This document shows positions 25,811 to 36,953 of a stretch of 64,000 nt of DNA, piece by piece (within the stretch, counting starts at the first letter, position 1; each line of letters starts with the position of its first letter). A model generated the notes under the pieces. It was given only the letters and a program-made list of their open reading frames with translations. It was not told the origin of the DNA and searched no databases. The DNA lies in NCBI GenBank assembly GCA_007115705.1, contig QXEO01002092.1, positions 186,001 to 250,000 of the forward strand. The letters are read 5' to 3'. This stretch comes from Dactylis glomerata (Eukaryota; Streptophyta; Magnoliopsida; Poales; Poaceae). The translations under genes were made by a program, and so were the position numbers.

Positions 25811-27203
25811 TCATTCTTCATCATATATTTCATCGTCACTACATTCCATGAGATGAAGGAAATATTCACTGAACTCCTTCCGTCTGCAGTGTGCAGCCAA
25901 TACATCCTCCAAATGGTATGGCCTTTGTTCTATTTTTAGACCATCGTATCCTAATCTATCCACATGTCGTGGCCACTCATCTCAGGCCTTTCTATCATCA
26001 AAGTACTGTCTAATATAACCCAAATCCATGTAGTAGATGCAGCCAGGTCAAACTGTCGGGTGCACTTTGGTGTCAACAGAGATACACCAGATATAATTGA
26101 TAAAGAAGGCACGACTGCCAATGTTACTAACGGCATGGAGAGAGCGGCTCTTAGTGTCTACACGGTACACTAATGGTTGACCTTCCTCTAAATGCTTATT
26201 GCCACTGCTGCCGCCCAACAACACAAGCATCAGATCACCATCAGACTTCACAAGGTAGAACTTGTCATTTCCAAGTTCTGGAAATGAAAATAGTGTCTCC
26301 ATGTTGACAGTGCTCGCGCGCTACTCCAACTGGACATTGTTGGTGCACACTAATGTTCCAAACTCAAAATTGTTCATAGCTTTTGCATACAATTCACCAT
26401 TGAATGGGGTAATGCAACACAGAGAATTGTGCTCAATCGAAAATCTTCCTTCTCCCCAATCTTCTTCATCTATATCCTTAGTTGGAGTGCTCTCATCGAC
26501 CCAAGCAATTTTCATGGGGTAACCTATGCAAACGAAGACCATAGTCAGGAACTTCATTACATCGACTGACTCCACAATAACAGATGGCATCTGTGCCTCA
26601 AACATAGTGTTCGATGTCTTTGTGAGTGGGTTCAGAAGCTGTATCTTATGCGGCTGGTTCTTCTGGGCAAGCACGATGATGCCACGGCAAAAGCCGATGA
26701 AGTAGTATCTAAAATATATTGATGAAGATAACATTTAGCACTAAGATGTTTACGATTGAAAATAAAAATAGATTAACTCTATAGATATGGAGGAATTTGA
26801 ACCTTGCATGAACTTCTGTTAGATCGATAGTGATGTAGCAGGATGTGCGGAGGTGGAGGAAGGAGAACTCAGCAGCATGTGGAAGGGCGTGTTCTACCAT
26901 GATCCATTCGTGCAGGTGCATGTTGGGCTCAGGTAGATCTGAGCGCCAATTTGTACAAACTTGCCTCAAAGCAGAGTAGGTATCCACATACTCCTCATTT
27001 GCCAGTAAGCAGTCGTTGATCTTGTGAAGTGGTCCGTCACCCTTAAGAGAGGCCCAGTTCATGGAGGTGCCGCGGTTGGATGCGCCACCCTCGGATGTGA
27101 CGGGCTTGGTGACGATGGGCTCAAAGGCGATGGGCTCAGAGGCAATGGGCTCGAAGGCGATGGGCTCAGGAACGACGGCCGCTGGGGCATTCTTCTTCTC
27201 CAT
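25811..27203 (-). pseudogene. F-box/DUF295 (KIB1-4 beta-propeller) gene copy, broken
   Basis: The gene reads on the minus strand from ATG at 27203. Exon 1 (27203-26803) encodes a low-complexity PIAFEPIASEP region and then an F-box-like remnant (NDCLLANEEYVDTYSALRQV, followed by CTNWRSDLPEP). A 94-bp GT-AG intron (26802-26709) follows. Exon 2 encodes DUF295-type sequence: YYFIGFCRGIIVLAQ, then KIQLLNPLTK, then FYLVKSDGDLMLVLLGG, then PLVYRVDTKSRSLHAVSNIG. It is disabled by an in-frame TAG at 26321-26323, a frameshift near 26050, and a TGA near 25980. Its last frame runs to a stop at 25811-25813. Such proteins are usually substrate adaptors of SCF ubiquitin ligases, but this copy cannot encode a full one. 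Retention of the intron implies capture from genomic DNA, not cDNA. Confidence 0.75.
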
Positions 27204-27560
27204 TGCCGGCAGGGGAGTGCATGTAGGGTGGTTAGGGTTTTTTCGAGAAGGTGATGGGACATGAGAGGCATGGTTGCATGTGTGAGTGAGAATGAGACTA
27301 TGTGCAGAGGAAGGGAGAGAGGGGCTCTGTACTGGCAAAGTGATGGTTCGTCTCAGCAGTTTGTCAAAAGAACTAGACATTTGGTCTCATCACGCATCCG
27401 TGGTACTGCACGTCTGCACAGTTACGTGTACTCAGTTCTACCCTCGAGTCTTACACTGGAAAAATATCCGTACTTAGTTTTCCCCTCGAGTACTAATACT
27501 GGCTAGTGCAATATACTCAGTTTTACCCTCAAGTGGCTGGTCAACAGAGAGTCAACAAAT
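27204..27560 (-). other. Upstream flank of the F-box pseudogene with MULE-like subterminal repeats
   Basis: No coding sequence is supported here. Three copies of an ACTCAGTTTTACCCTCGAGT-like motif lie near 27430-27450, 27470-27492 and 27508-27530, related to a motif in the terminal repeats. They may be subterminal repeats of the MULE or traces of another MULE end; this is inference. Confidence 0.45.
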
Positions 27561-28214
27561 GGGATCAAGCCATCTAATTGAGTCATTTCATGCGCAAATA
27601 AAATCAAAATAAAATAAAATTATAGTGCCTCCTACTCATGGAGTCTTGTTACGCGACCTGCCATGTAGGAAATCATAAAAATCATATATAAATCAAGTTT
27701 TAACACAAATGGCCACTTCTTAAATCACTAGTAGCTATGAAGGTTCATGGCTTTCCACTCAAACCCCTTCTCAAAACATCTATACCTAAAATATAGTTTG
27801 TCTGAATGAGGCCATAATTTTCACACTCATGTATATTTGAATTGCTAATACTTTGAGGTAGGCCAACCTGGGTTTCATTGTACAAAATATATGTTTTTCT
27901 TTTTCTAAATCTCTTATTTGAATTTCTTAGCCTGTTTACTATTTACTTGCCCTTGGATCCTTGATACTTCTCAGTTTTACCCTCTCCCTTCTCACAGAAG
28001 CCCAAACTTGGCCTGATTGGTCGAGCTATTGTCACACAGATCGTGCCCACCTACCATCGATCCTATGATCTAACGGGTAGGATAACCTCTCTTTCTCTCT
28101 CATCATGGCCACCCTCTCTCTATCTATCGGCAGCAAACTACTACCCCTCTATGTATGCTAAATAATGAGTTTGCCACCGGATTCAACAAGTTTGGTAATC
28201 ACGAATTTCTTGTA
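27561..28214. other. MULE internal sequence without recognised genes
   Basis: AT-rich sequence with no supported gene. Near 27950-27995 a stretch reading TGCCCTTGGATCCTTGATAC and then CTCAGTTTTACCCT resembles the outer inverted repeat (25196 onward) and may be an internal, degenerate copy of a MULE end. Confidence 0.4.
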
Positions 28215-28388
28215 GGCATTACTTTTCATGGTAAAATGATAAACTATCATGAATTTCCATTTCTTTTAGGCATTACTTTTCACGGTAAAATGATAAACTA
28301 TCACGAATTTCTATTTCTTTTAGGTATTATTTTTCATGGTAAAATGATAAACTATCACGAATTTCCATTTCTTTTAGGTATTGCTTTT
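28215..28388 (+). repeat. 54-bp tandem repeat (minisatellite), three full units
   Basis: Units start at 28215, 28269 and 28323, with a partial fourth at 28377 and a partial unit before 28215. Each contains TTTTCAYGGTAAAATGATAA and differs from its neighbours by only a few transitions. The unit length is a multiple of three, so one frame stays open across it, but the predicted peptide resembles nothing I know. Confidence 0.85.
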
Positions 28389-28399
28389 TTGTTGAGATA

Positions 28400-28533
28400 T
28401 AAACTCCCACAACGGTCATCTCCTCCTTAATTTATTGTGTAAACCCCACAACGGTCATCTCTACCTTAATTTATGGTGTAAACCCTACAATGGTCATCTC
28501 TCCCTTATAAACCCCCACAACGGCCATCCCTCA
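28400..28533 (+). repeat. Short imperfect tandem repeat in front of the B3 pseudogene
   Basis: About four decaying units of 30-40 bp share AAACYCCACAACGGTCATCT and a CCTTAATTTAT tail. They lie just upstream of the B3 gene fragment, in what would be its promoter or leader. No function is apparent. Confidence 0.6.
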
Positions 28534-28587
28534 TGTCAATAGGTTCTGCCTCTCTCTTCTTCGTTCACATACACTTGATCCATTGCC

Positions 28588-29159
28588 ATGGCTTCCATGT
28601 CTCGTATGCCGACCAGAAGGGGAAGGGGAAGGGGCAGCCGGGGTGGTGGATCATCATCATTGCCACCACCACCGTCAACACTACCATTGATCATAGAGGA
28701 GTTCTTCTTCGCCATCTATGAAGACCCTTTGGCCAAGTAGGTATGTACACATTCCCACATATATGATGCATGTGATTAATTATGTGCATGTTCTAAAAAA
28801 CCTTTAATTTCAAACGATTGGCGCTCGATCTCTTTGCAGGCACTCAAAAAACATTTGCAGACTATCTTGACGGCCAGGAGCCCGCTAAGGTGTATCTGTG
28901 AGCAGCTGACTGCGGTCCTCATCTCTGGACCGTGGAGGTCCTATTTGACGGACAAGGCTGGATGTACCTTGACAAGGGCTGGGAGAATTTCGCCATCGCA
29001 CACGGTGTGGATTTTGGCTGCTTCCTACACTTCAAATATGAAGGCGATGATGTGCTCACAGTAAAGGTGTTCGATAGAATAACATGCAGGAAGTACTACT
29101 ATATGGACGATGAAGATACTAATGATGAAAGCGATGATGACATGAAGCCATGCATCTAA
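28588..29159 (+). pseudogene. B3-domain (REM-like) transcription factor gene fragment, broken
   Basis: Exon 1 (28588-28740) encodes a basic Gly/Arg-rich start (RRGRGRGSRGG), a poly-Ser/Pro stretch and FFFAIYEDPLAK, then ends in TAG exactly before a GT donor at 28741. An intron of about 100 bp ends at a TTTGCAG acceptor at 28833-28839. Exon 2 encodes a B3-like domain: LWTVEVLFDGQGWMYLDKGW, then FAIAHGVDFGCFLHFKYEG and DDVLTVKVFD, followed by an acidic tail (DEDTNDESDDD) and a stop at 29157-29159. An in-frame TGA lies at 28890-28892, and the exon 1 frame does not match the B3 frame of exon 2. B3 proteins bind DNA; this copy is a captured, disabled fragment. Confidence in the B3 assignment rests on the WTVEVLFD...YL.KGW...F...F.Y.GD..L.VKVFD pattern. 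Confidence 0.7.
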
Positions 29160-29609
29160 GGGGATTATGACCAAGAATATATATGTAGCTTCATATGCAT
29201 CGATTTAGAGATCTAGCTATTTTCTATATATTATGCATGTAAAAATAATAGGGAATCGCAATTTCCACCATGATTTGAGCACCACAGTCTCCAAACAATG
29301 CCGATGCCGATATCGGCATGGTCAGAACGGCTATGCTTGCCACCACTGCTAGGTCACCATCGGGATGCACCCTCAATCCCGTCCCCTCATTCGATCACTG
29401 ACACACCAGAGATACCACCGAGGCCAATGACGAACATACATGTTGATGCCAATGCCAAACATGCATGCCGCTGTGGGCACGACCACGCCACCCCGCTATG
29501 CTGGACTCCACAGACCACCGTGAGGTCTTTCCCTTTGCCACCACACTCCCCTAGCACCCATCTATACACGCCAGAAAGGAGACACACTAGTTTTTTTACA
29601 TTGCTTGCG
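29160..29609. other. MULE internal sequence, no gene recognised
   Basis: After the B3 pseudogene there is a short 3' flank and then a GC-richer stretch (about 29290-29600) with ORFs on both strands that resemble no family I recognise. It could be a third captured fragment. It ends at element F; TTCGT at 29610-29614 is the left copy of F's target duplication. Confidence 0.5.
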
Positions 29610-29614
29610 TTCGT

Positions 29615-31151
29615 TGATACGTCTCCAACGTATCCATAATTTTTGATGCTCCATGCTTGTTTTTACACCATTTACCCGATGTTTCGTTACACTTCGTGGC
29701 ACTTTTATATGATTTCTGGAACTAACCTATTAATAAGATGCCACAGTGCCAGTTCCTTGTTTTCTGCTGTTTTGTGTTTCAGAAGTGATACACAGGAAAT
29801 ATTCTCAGAATTGGACGAAACAAAAGCCAGAAGTCTTATTTTTCCTGGGAGCATCCAGACATCCGAAGAGAGGAATGAGAGGGGCCACAGGCCTCCCTCA
29901 CACAGGGCTGGTGTGGCCCAGGCCCTAGCCGCGCCAGCCTGGTGTGAGGGGACCCTGGCAGCCTCTGACATTGCCCCTTCGCCTATATAAAGCCTCGGGA
30001 CGAAAAACCCTAGGGGATTCGGTAATTTTCCAAAAAGAGTTCCGCAGCTTCGTCGCTGCCACCGATGAATTTCGGGGGACATAAGTCTCTGTTCTGGCAC
30101 CCTACCGGGATGGGGAAGTGCCCCCGGAGCCATCTCCATCGGTCTCCATCGCCATCTCCGCTGTCTCCATCGACCTCACCGCCATCTCCATCAACCTTGC
30201 TGTCTCCTATGATGAGGAGGGAGTAGTTCATCCCCGGGGCTGAGGGCTCTACCGATAGCTATGTGGTTCACATCTCTCTCCCATGATGTGATCTTTATGT
30301 GATCATGAGCTTTGTATCATGTTGAACAAGTAGATGTTATTATTCAGATATTATGTGTACTCTAGTGGTGATTATTAAAGTAATCTATTCCTCCTGCTAT
30401 GGTGTAATGGTGACAGTGCATGCATCATGGTGGTACTTGGTTTAGGCTATGATTGTGATCTCTTGTGGATTATGAGAATAATTATTGCTATGATAGTTTG
30501 AGTGATCTATTCCTCCTTTCATGGTGTAATGGTGACAGTGTGTGCACCGTGTTAGTACTTGGTCTAAGTTGCAATGATATCTATCTTGAGTTGTGCTTTA
30601 ATTTGGGTATCTCTATGAGTGGTGTTTGTCAAGTACTTGATGAACTTTAAGGGGTGCTTCTATAGCCACTACACAATGATTAGTGTTATTCAATAGGAGA
30701 GTAATTCAGAGTGCCCTAGCAAAGAGAAGTTATTTGTTCAATCATGTTATATTGTTGGGAGTGTGTCCACTAGTGAAAGTATGATCCCTAGGCCTTGTTT
30801 CTAAGCTTTGCACACCGTTTACTTGCTATTTTGTTACTTGTTTGCTCGCAGTGATATTTATTTTGCATCATGTTTGCTACTTATAATCATCTATACCGCT
30901 TGTATTTCACTATCTCTTCGCCGAACTAGTGCACCTATACATCTGACAAGTGTATTAGGTGTGTTGGGGACATAAGAGACTTTCTGTATCGTAATTGCAG
31001 GGTTGCTTGAGAGGGATAGCTTTGACCTCTAACCTCCCTAAGTTCGATAAACCTTGGGTGATCCACTTAAGGGAAACTTGCTGCTGTTCTACAAACCTCT
31101 GCACTTGGAGGCCCAACAAGTGTCTATAAGAATAGAAGTGCGTAGACATCA
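29615..31151 (+). repeat. 5' LTR of element F
   Basis: It starts TGATACGTCTCC and ends AGACATCA. A TATA box TATATAAA lies at 29984-29991. About 40 bp upstream is a strong GC-rich hairpin (29893-29950). Confidence 0.92.
29893..29991 (+). promoter_or_regulatory. LTR core promoter of F with upstream GC hairpin
   Basis: A perfect 9-bp outer stem (CCCTCACAC with GTGTGAGGG) continues into a GC-rich inner stem, followed by TATATAAA at 29984. The same arrangement recurs in every Athila-like LTR of the window, so a role in transcription or in the RNA is plausible but not shown. Confidence 0.6.
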
Positions 31152-31161
31152 AGCTATTTTC

Positions 31162-31178
31162 TGGCGCCATTGCCGGGG
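31162..31178 (+). other. Primer binding site of element F, tRNA-Asp type
   Basis: TGGCGCCATTGCCGGGG has one mismatch to the tRNA-Asp complement seen in E and H. It lies ten bases after the LTR end. Confidence 0.88.
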
Positions 31179-31291
31179 AGGTAAGGTAAAAGGTACTCGC
31201 ATCCTCCTGTGTGAGTGCTCAGAGTTATTTCCTTTAGATTCTGCAATTATATCTTTTTGTTTCTTGTTTTTATTTTCACTAGTTAGGCTTA

Positions 31292-32193
31292 ATGGAAAAC
31301 AAAGAGTTCTTTAGTCTTTTTCCTGAGTTTAGATATGAAGTGTTTGAAGAGAAAATTGAAAATCCTTTGGAGCTTATTCTGAGTTTAGATATGAAGTGTT
31401 TGAAGAGAAAATTGAAAATCCTTTGGAGCTTATTTCGCATAGCAATGTTATTAGTACGAATGCTTTGAATACCGTTAATGCTAATGCTATAGAAAAGTCT
31501 AAGCTTGGAGAAGCTGGTTTTGTTAAGTATGATATTTTTAATCCCCCAGCTTTAGTGGAGAAAGTTTGCTATAATGATATTTTATCTCCCATATGTGATG
31601 TTCCTTCTTATGATGATATGTTTGAAGAATATGCTTTGCGAAATAGCTGTTCTTTAGCTTGTGATGATACTGAACCTCTAGTTTATGATGGTTATGATGA
31701 TGAGTATAATGTTTTCAATTCACCTACTTTTGAGGAGAAAAATAGTTATGATTACAATATGCCTCCTGTTTTTTATGATTATGGTGATGAGAATAATTAT
31801 TTTACTGAATCTGCTCCTACTACAATTGTTCATGTGGGGAGTATTAATTCTTTTATGCATGTGGCTCATGATAGAGATGCTTTATGTGATAGTTATATTG
31901 TTAGTTCTATTCATGATGCTACTGAAAGTTATTATGAGAGAGGGAAACATGGTTTGAAGGATCTCAACAATATTGAGTTTCCCCTCTTTATGTTGCAATT
32001 CTTAAAGTTGTACTTGTTTTGCCTTCCTATGCTTTTTGCTTTGCGGTTTTATGACTTGTCTCTTTATAAGACTATTTTTCATAGGAAGTGGTTTAGATTT
32101 AAATATGTTCCATACTTGCTTTTTGATGCTCTCTATTGCTTTGAGTTCCTATATGGTGCCTTTGCCTCAAGCTCTTATATGGCGCCCACATGA
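31292..32193 (+). pseudogene. Element F ORF (HDAT/HRKW family) disabled by a 56-bp tandem duplication
   Basis: The frame starts at 31292 (MENKEFFSLFPEFRYEVFEE). A direct duplication of 56 bp (31323-31378 copied at 31379-31434) shifts the frame, because 56 is not a multiple of three. The second copy restores a frame open to the stop at 32193. That reading contains an acidic, tyrosine-rich middle (YDGYDDEYNVFNSPTFEEK), SYIVSSIHDATESYYERGK, a hydrophobic stretch LYLFCLPMLFALRF and FHRKWFRFK. The C-terminal half matches D and, more distantly, E. A GTG-initiated start downstream of the duplication is possible but unlikely. Function is unknown. The ORF occupies the gag position but has no recognisable capsid domain. 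Confidence 0.65.
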
Positions 32194-34187
32194 GCATCTT
32201 TGCAAATTACTGCGCCTAGCTCAAAGGCATTAAAGAAAAGCACTCTTGGGAGATAACCCAATGTTTTATTTTTAGTACTTTTTCTTTTATTTGAGTCTTG
32301 GAAGTTATTACTACTGTAATGACCACTCCTTATCCTTTTTATTTCATTGTTGTGCCAAGAGAAACCTCTAATTCGAGTGAGGTAAAGATTTGGGGATGTT
32401 GCTGTCCTGAAACTGTTTTCGGTGCTGCACCGTAAAAATTCGTGAAAATTCTCTGTTTATCTTTTGGACCTGCGATTTCTTGTGCATATGCCCCAGGTTA
32501 TATCCAAACTTTTGTTAGTTGAACACTTTTTGATTTGAGGAACAGAAAATCCCTCAAAAATTTGACCTTTGTCAGCTGTTCAGTTTTGACAGATTTCTGT
32601 CAATATTTATGTTTGCCACTCTATCGCTTTCTTTTGAGTTCTTTTGATCATGGAACTTGTGGGGAGGTTGCTACAGTAGTATTTGATATATATGTGGTGG
32701 TTTTGAGTTGAAACCTAAAGCAAATAGAGGATTGATTATATGTTATGCTTGCACTAATGTTGCTAATAGAATTGTGTTTAGTTTTGTATGAAGGAAGTTT
32801 TCAAGTGTAGGGATTGGAGAATGATGAGATAAGTTGAAGAATGGACAAAAGCTCAAGCTTGGGGATGCCTAGCACCCCAAGAAATATCCAAGAAGTACAA
32901 GCGTCAAAGCTTGGGGATGCCCCCGAGGCACCCCTTCTTCATCGGCAAAAAACAGGTCACCTTTCAAAACACTATATTTTTATTGCTTCATGCACTATGT
33001 GTTTTTCTTGGAGCGTCAGTTGTTTTAGTTTTCTTAGTTGGTTTAGTTTGTTTGTTTGCTGCAATAAATGGATAGATCACATCAAATTTCCTTTAGAGGA
33101 GATGTACTCGTTTTTATTTGCAAAGAATGCTCTAGTTTTCACTCTTATTAAAAATCGAGCGTTCATCTTTTTCTGCTACTACTTTTGGTTTTCATTTTTG
33201 CCTTGATTTGCATTCAGACCTTGTCATATATTTTCATCCAGGTGTATTTTTGCCTCTGATCTTTATTGGTTTCATCAAAAGAGGTGTTCATAAAAAATTC
33301 AAATAGTGTTGGAAAAGAGAAAAAGCTTTGTGCAAAATAGTGGTACAAGAAGGAGCTTGTGTAGACTGCAGCTTAGGCTTGTTCATGTCATGCTTGATGT
33401 CTTTTTGATAGTATGCTTAGTGGTTTTGCTGTAGCATGACTTGTCTCAAATAACTGAGATTGCTTAATGAGCCTTTGAAAAAATCATGCGTTGTTTTTAT
33501 TGTATGGAAGCATTATTTTGGTTTTCTCCTTGATGCTTTATTTGGGTTGACTTGGCGCATGCTCACACATGTTAGACTCTTACAAAGTTGCCAATAGCCT
33601 TCATGATTATTTAGTTTTTGACTTTTGATGCCATCTTATGCTTCTTTTAATGTCGCTTTGTCGCTTTGCATGATTATGGCCATTATTGCTCTCTTAGTTG
33701 GTCGCTCCTAGTCTTTTGCTAGCCCTCATTTTGTACTGAGTATGAGCTCTACTCGTGCATTCAACTCCCAAAAACCAAGTTTGCCATTGTGTCCACTATA
33801 AACTCCTATGCATGGTATTTGTAAGCCATTCCAAAGTAAATTTTTATGTGCTACCTTTCAAAAACCTTCAAAACACTTCTCGTTTTGTGACACTATTTTC
33901 AGCTCATGGGAACGTAGTGGTCGGATTTGCTATCTTCCATATTACTTATTCCAAAAAGAAAAAAAAAGAAAAAAGAAAGAAAAAAGGCACTCCTCCAAGG
34001 AATGTGAATGTTGGTGGGCACCCGATGGAATCGGTTAGCCATGGTTTGAGAAAGAAAAAAGGTGGGGAGGAGTGCCAAGTTTTATAAAAAGAACACAAAA
34101 AGTGTCAATCTCTCTCTCTCAAAAACTTGCTTCATTTTTGTATGGAAGATAGTAAGAACCCCATTGCCAGTTGTTGACAAAGACAAC
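32194..34187 (+). other. Element F 3' non-coding region, first part
   Basis: Shared 3' non-coding sequence with two internal polypurine-like boxes AAGCTTGGGGATGCC near 32853 and 32908. No gene is supported. It is cut by G at 34187 (ACAAC, 34183-34187) and resumes at 41252. Confidence 0.75.
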
Positions 34188-35900
34188 TGATACGTCTCAA
34201 ACGTGTCTATAATTTTTGATGCTCCATGCTTTGTTTTACACCATTTGCCTATTGTTTCGTTACACTTAGTGGCATTTTTATACATTTTTCGGAACTAACC
34301 TATTAACGAAGTGCCACAGTGCCAGTTTCCTGTTTTCTGCTGTTTTTGTGTTTCAGAAGTGATACACAGGAAATATTCTCGGAATTGGACAAAACAAGTT
34401 CCTGAAGTCATATTTCACCGGGGAGCTCCCAAACATCCGAAGACCTGACGGAGGGGGCCCACGTGGCCCCCACACACAGGGGCGGCGCGGCCTGGCCCCT
34501 GGCCGCGCCACCCCCGTGTGAGGCCGCGTGGCTCCACCTCTGACAGCCCCCCTTCGCCTACATATACCCCCTGACGAGAAAAACCTAAGGGCCCGATCAG
34601 TTTTCCAGAATACATCGCGATCCACCGCCGCCGTTGACCCAAAGATCGGGTGGGTCCAGAAGCTCTTCCCAGCACCCTGCCGGAGAGGGGAATCACCACC
34701 GGAGGTCTCCTTCATCGCCATGATTGCCTCCAGAGCGATGAGTGAGTAGTCTACCTTGGACTATGGGTCCATAGCAGTAGCTAGATGGTTGTCTTCTCCA
34801 CCATGTGCTTCATGTTTAGATCTCATGAGCTACCCTACATGATTGAGATCACCGTTATGTAATTCTATGATGTTGGTTTGTTGGGATCCGATGAATATTG
34901 GTGTTTATGATTAAGTCGCTGCGCTGAATTATATCTTATATTATCTCTATGATGTTTATGATCTTGCATGCTCTCCGTTGTTAGTAGCTATCTTGGCCGA
35001 GTAGTTGCTAGTGACTCCAAGAGGGGGTATTTATGCTCGATAGTGGGTTCATGTCTCTATTTCACCTGGGGGAGTGACAGAAACCTCTAAGGTGGTAAAT
35101 GTGCTGTTGCTACTAGGGAGAAAACAACATTCATATGCTCAAGGGCATATGCTTTGTTTACATTACACACTTTGCTTAATGCAATTATCTGTTGTTTGCA
35201 ACTTAATACTTCTAGGGTGTTCGGATTGATATCCCCGGGGGTGGATTATTAGTCATAGATGCAGTTGGATGGCGATCTATGTATTTTGTTGTAATGCCCA
35301 GAGTAAATCTCATAGTGATCTTCTTGACATATCACGTTAGCTCTATTCTATCAATTGCCCAACTGTAATTTGTTTACCCAGCATGTTATTTTATCTATGG
35401 AGAGACACCACTAGTGAACTGTGGACCCCGGTCCTATTTTAATCATATTGCAATCACCTGTTTACTTTTCCTGCACTGTTTACTTTACTCGCATATACTC
35501 TACTATTTTCCACTCGATACACTCATAACCTTTGTTTCAAGCAAACCGGTGAGATTGACAACCTCATCGCAAGTTGGGAACAAAGTATTTGTTTGTGTGT
35601 GTGCAGGTTCCGCGTTGCTATTGGCGGAAGACGAGTCAACAAGAATCATTAATGGCGCCCTTGTTGGAGTGTCATTAAGCCAGTCTGCATCACCTTCAGT
35701 CGTCATTGTCTCCCTTCTCCTGAACGATAAACCTTGGTTTCATAACTGAGGGAAAACTAGCCGCTACACTCTTCATACCTTCCTCTTGGGGTTCCCAACG
35801 GGCTGGTCAATCACCACGCACAAGGACATCTGCTCCCACGTCAACTATACGCCATCAATAATTTTCTGGCACCATCAATCGTTCACAAGTGTAGGGATCA
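34188..35900 (+). repeat. 5' LTR of element G
   Basis: It starts TGATACGTCTC and ends GGGATCA at 35900. A GC hairpin at 34469-34523 precedes a TATA-like ACATATACCCC near 34560. Near its end (35861-35875) it contains TTTTCTGGCACCATCA, which resembles a primer-site flank that is now part of the LTR. Confidence 0.9.
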
Positions 35901-35910
35901 GCTAATTTTC

Positions 35911-35927
35911 TGGCGCTGTTGCCGAGG
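35911..35927 (+). other. Primer binding site of element G
   Basis: TGGCGCTGTTGCCGAGG differs at two positions from the tRNA-Asp complement in H. It lies ten bases after the LTR end. Confidence 0.85.
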
Positions 35928-36086
35928 AAGAGAGAAGACTTCTGCGAGGGGAGTTCTTCGCACACACATTCTTTACTTTGTTATTGTTTTGCTTTACTTT
36001 ATTTATTTACCTGCATTGCTTTTATATCAAAAACCCAAAAAAATTAGAATCCTTGGTAGTTGTTATTTCTTTGCTTTTAGTTTATC

Positions 36087-36953
36087 ATGTCTAGTTTAGT
36101 TGCTACTACTATGTCCCCCGAGGACATGATCTTTACCTTTAAGCAGAAAGATGAGGAAAGCTTTAAAGAAGCTTGGTCTAGAATTTATGAATGGCATGGA
36201 AAAACCGAACCTAAAATGACTTTGAGTTTGCTTCTTAGTAGCTTTTACTTTGGACTTTCTCTTTGTTATAGATATGCTTTGGATGCTACTGCAGAAGGAG
36301 ATTTCCTTCATTGTGATGGAGATCAAGCCTTCAACATTATAAAAAAGTTGATCACAATTTATAGCATGCCAACCTATTTTGATTCCTCTCTTGTGAGCAT
36401 TTTTAATCGACTTAATACTCTTGAGACTCACACTGCTAGCTTGAATTCTTGCTATAATACTTTGCGCCAGCATTTTGATTATGTGCCAACAAATACTGAA
36501 CCTTCGAGCTGGTATCCTACAATAAAAATCACCATTAGTGGTGAAACTTTTCATGCTCGTTGTGATATTATGTCTGAATTTTGTCTCATGCCAAAGGATG
36601 TTTATGAATCTTTGAGCCTTTGGAAGCTTTCAGAGGGAGGAGAAGAAATTTTTCTTACTAACAATGCTACTATATTTCCCCTTGGAATAGCTGAAGGAGT
36701 TTTTATAAGAATCCTAGGAAGAATGATATCTACTGATTATCTTGTTATTGAATGTGTAGGAAAAGGATAAATCACACTTGGAAGATCCATTCTGAAGCTC
36801 CTAGGCGCCGTCATCGATGTGGGAAAAGGCAATATAACATTTACCTCTCCACCTTGCAATAACCATGTTTTTCCTAGAGTCAAAAGCAAAGGTAAGAAAG
36901 GAAGACGTAAGGCACGTGCTGATCCTAGCACTTCATCACTTGATATTACTTAA
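36087..36953 (+). pseudogene. Reduced Gag-protease ORF of G with a protease-like domain lacking its active site
   Basis: The frame is 289 codons with one in-frame TAA at 36768-36770. Residues about 10-85 resemble the second half of an Athila Gag (EAWSRIYEWH, then SSFYFGLSLCYRYALDATAEG, as in EAWERMKS...QTFYAGLNFSSRNLLDSAAGG of H). A helical stretch follows (LNTLETHTASLNS). Residues about 170 onward resemble the aspartic protease of H, including a segment after the TAA that starts TLGRSILKLLGAVID and ends in a basic tail and SSLDIT like the end of H. The catalytic motif, CDLGASISIMP in H, is CDIMSEFCLMP here, so no protease activity is expected. The Asn/Gly-rich linker of H is absent. Confidence 0.7.

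Noticed and set aside
28215..28388. CRISPR-like array
   Set aside because: Units are contiguous direct repeats without unique spacers, in plant DNA.
25811..29159. F-box and B3 loci as working host genes
   Set aside because: Both have in-frame stops and frame breaks and lie between MULE inverted repeats, so they are captured fragments.
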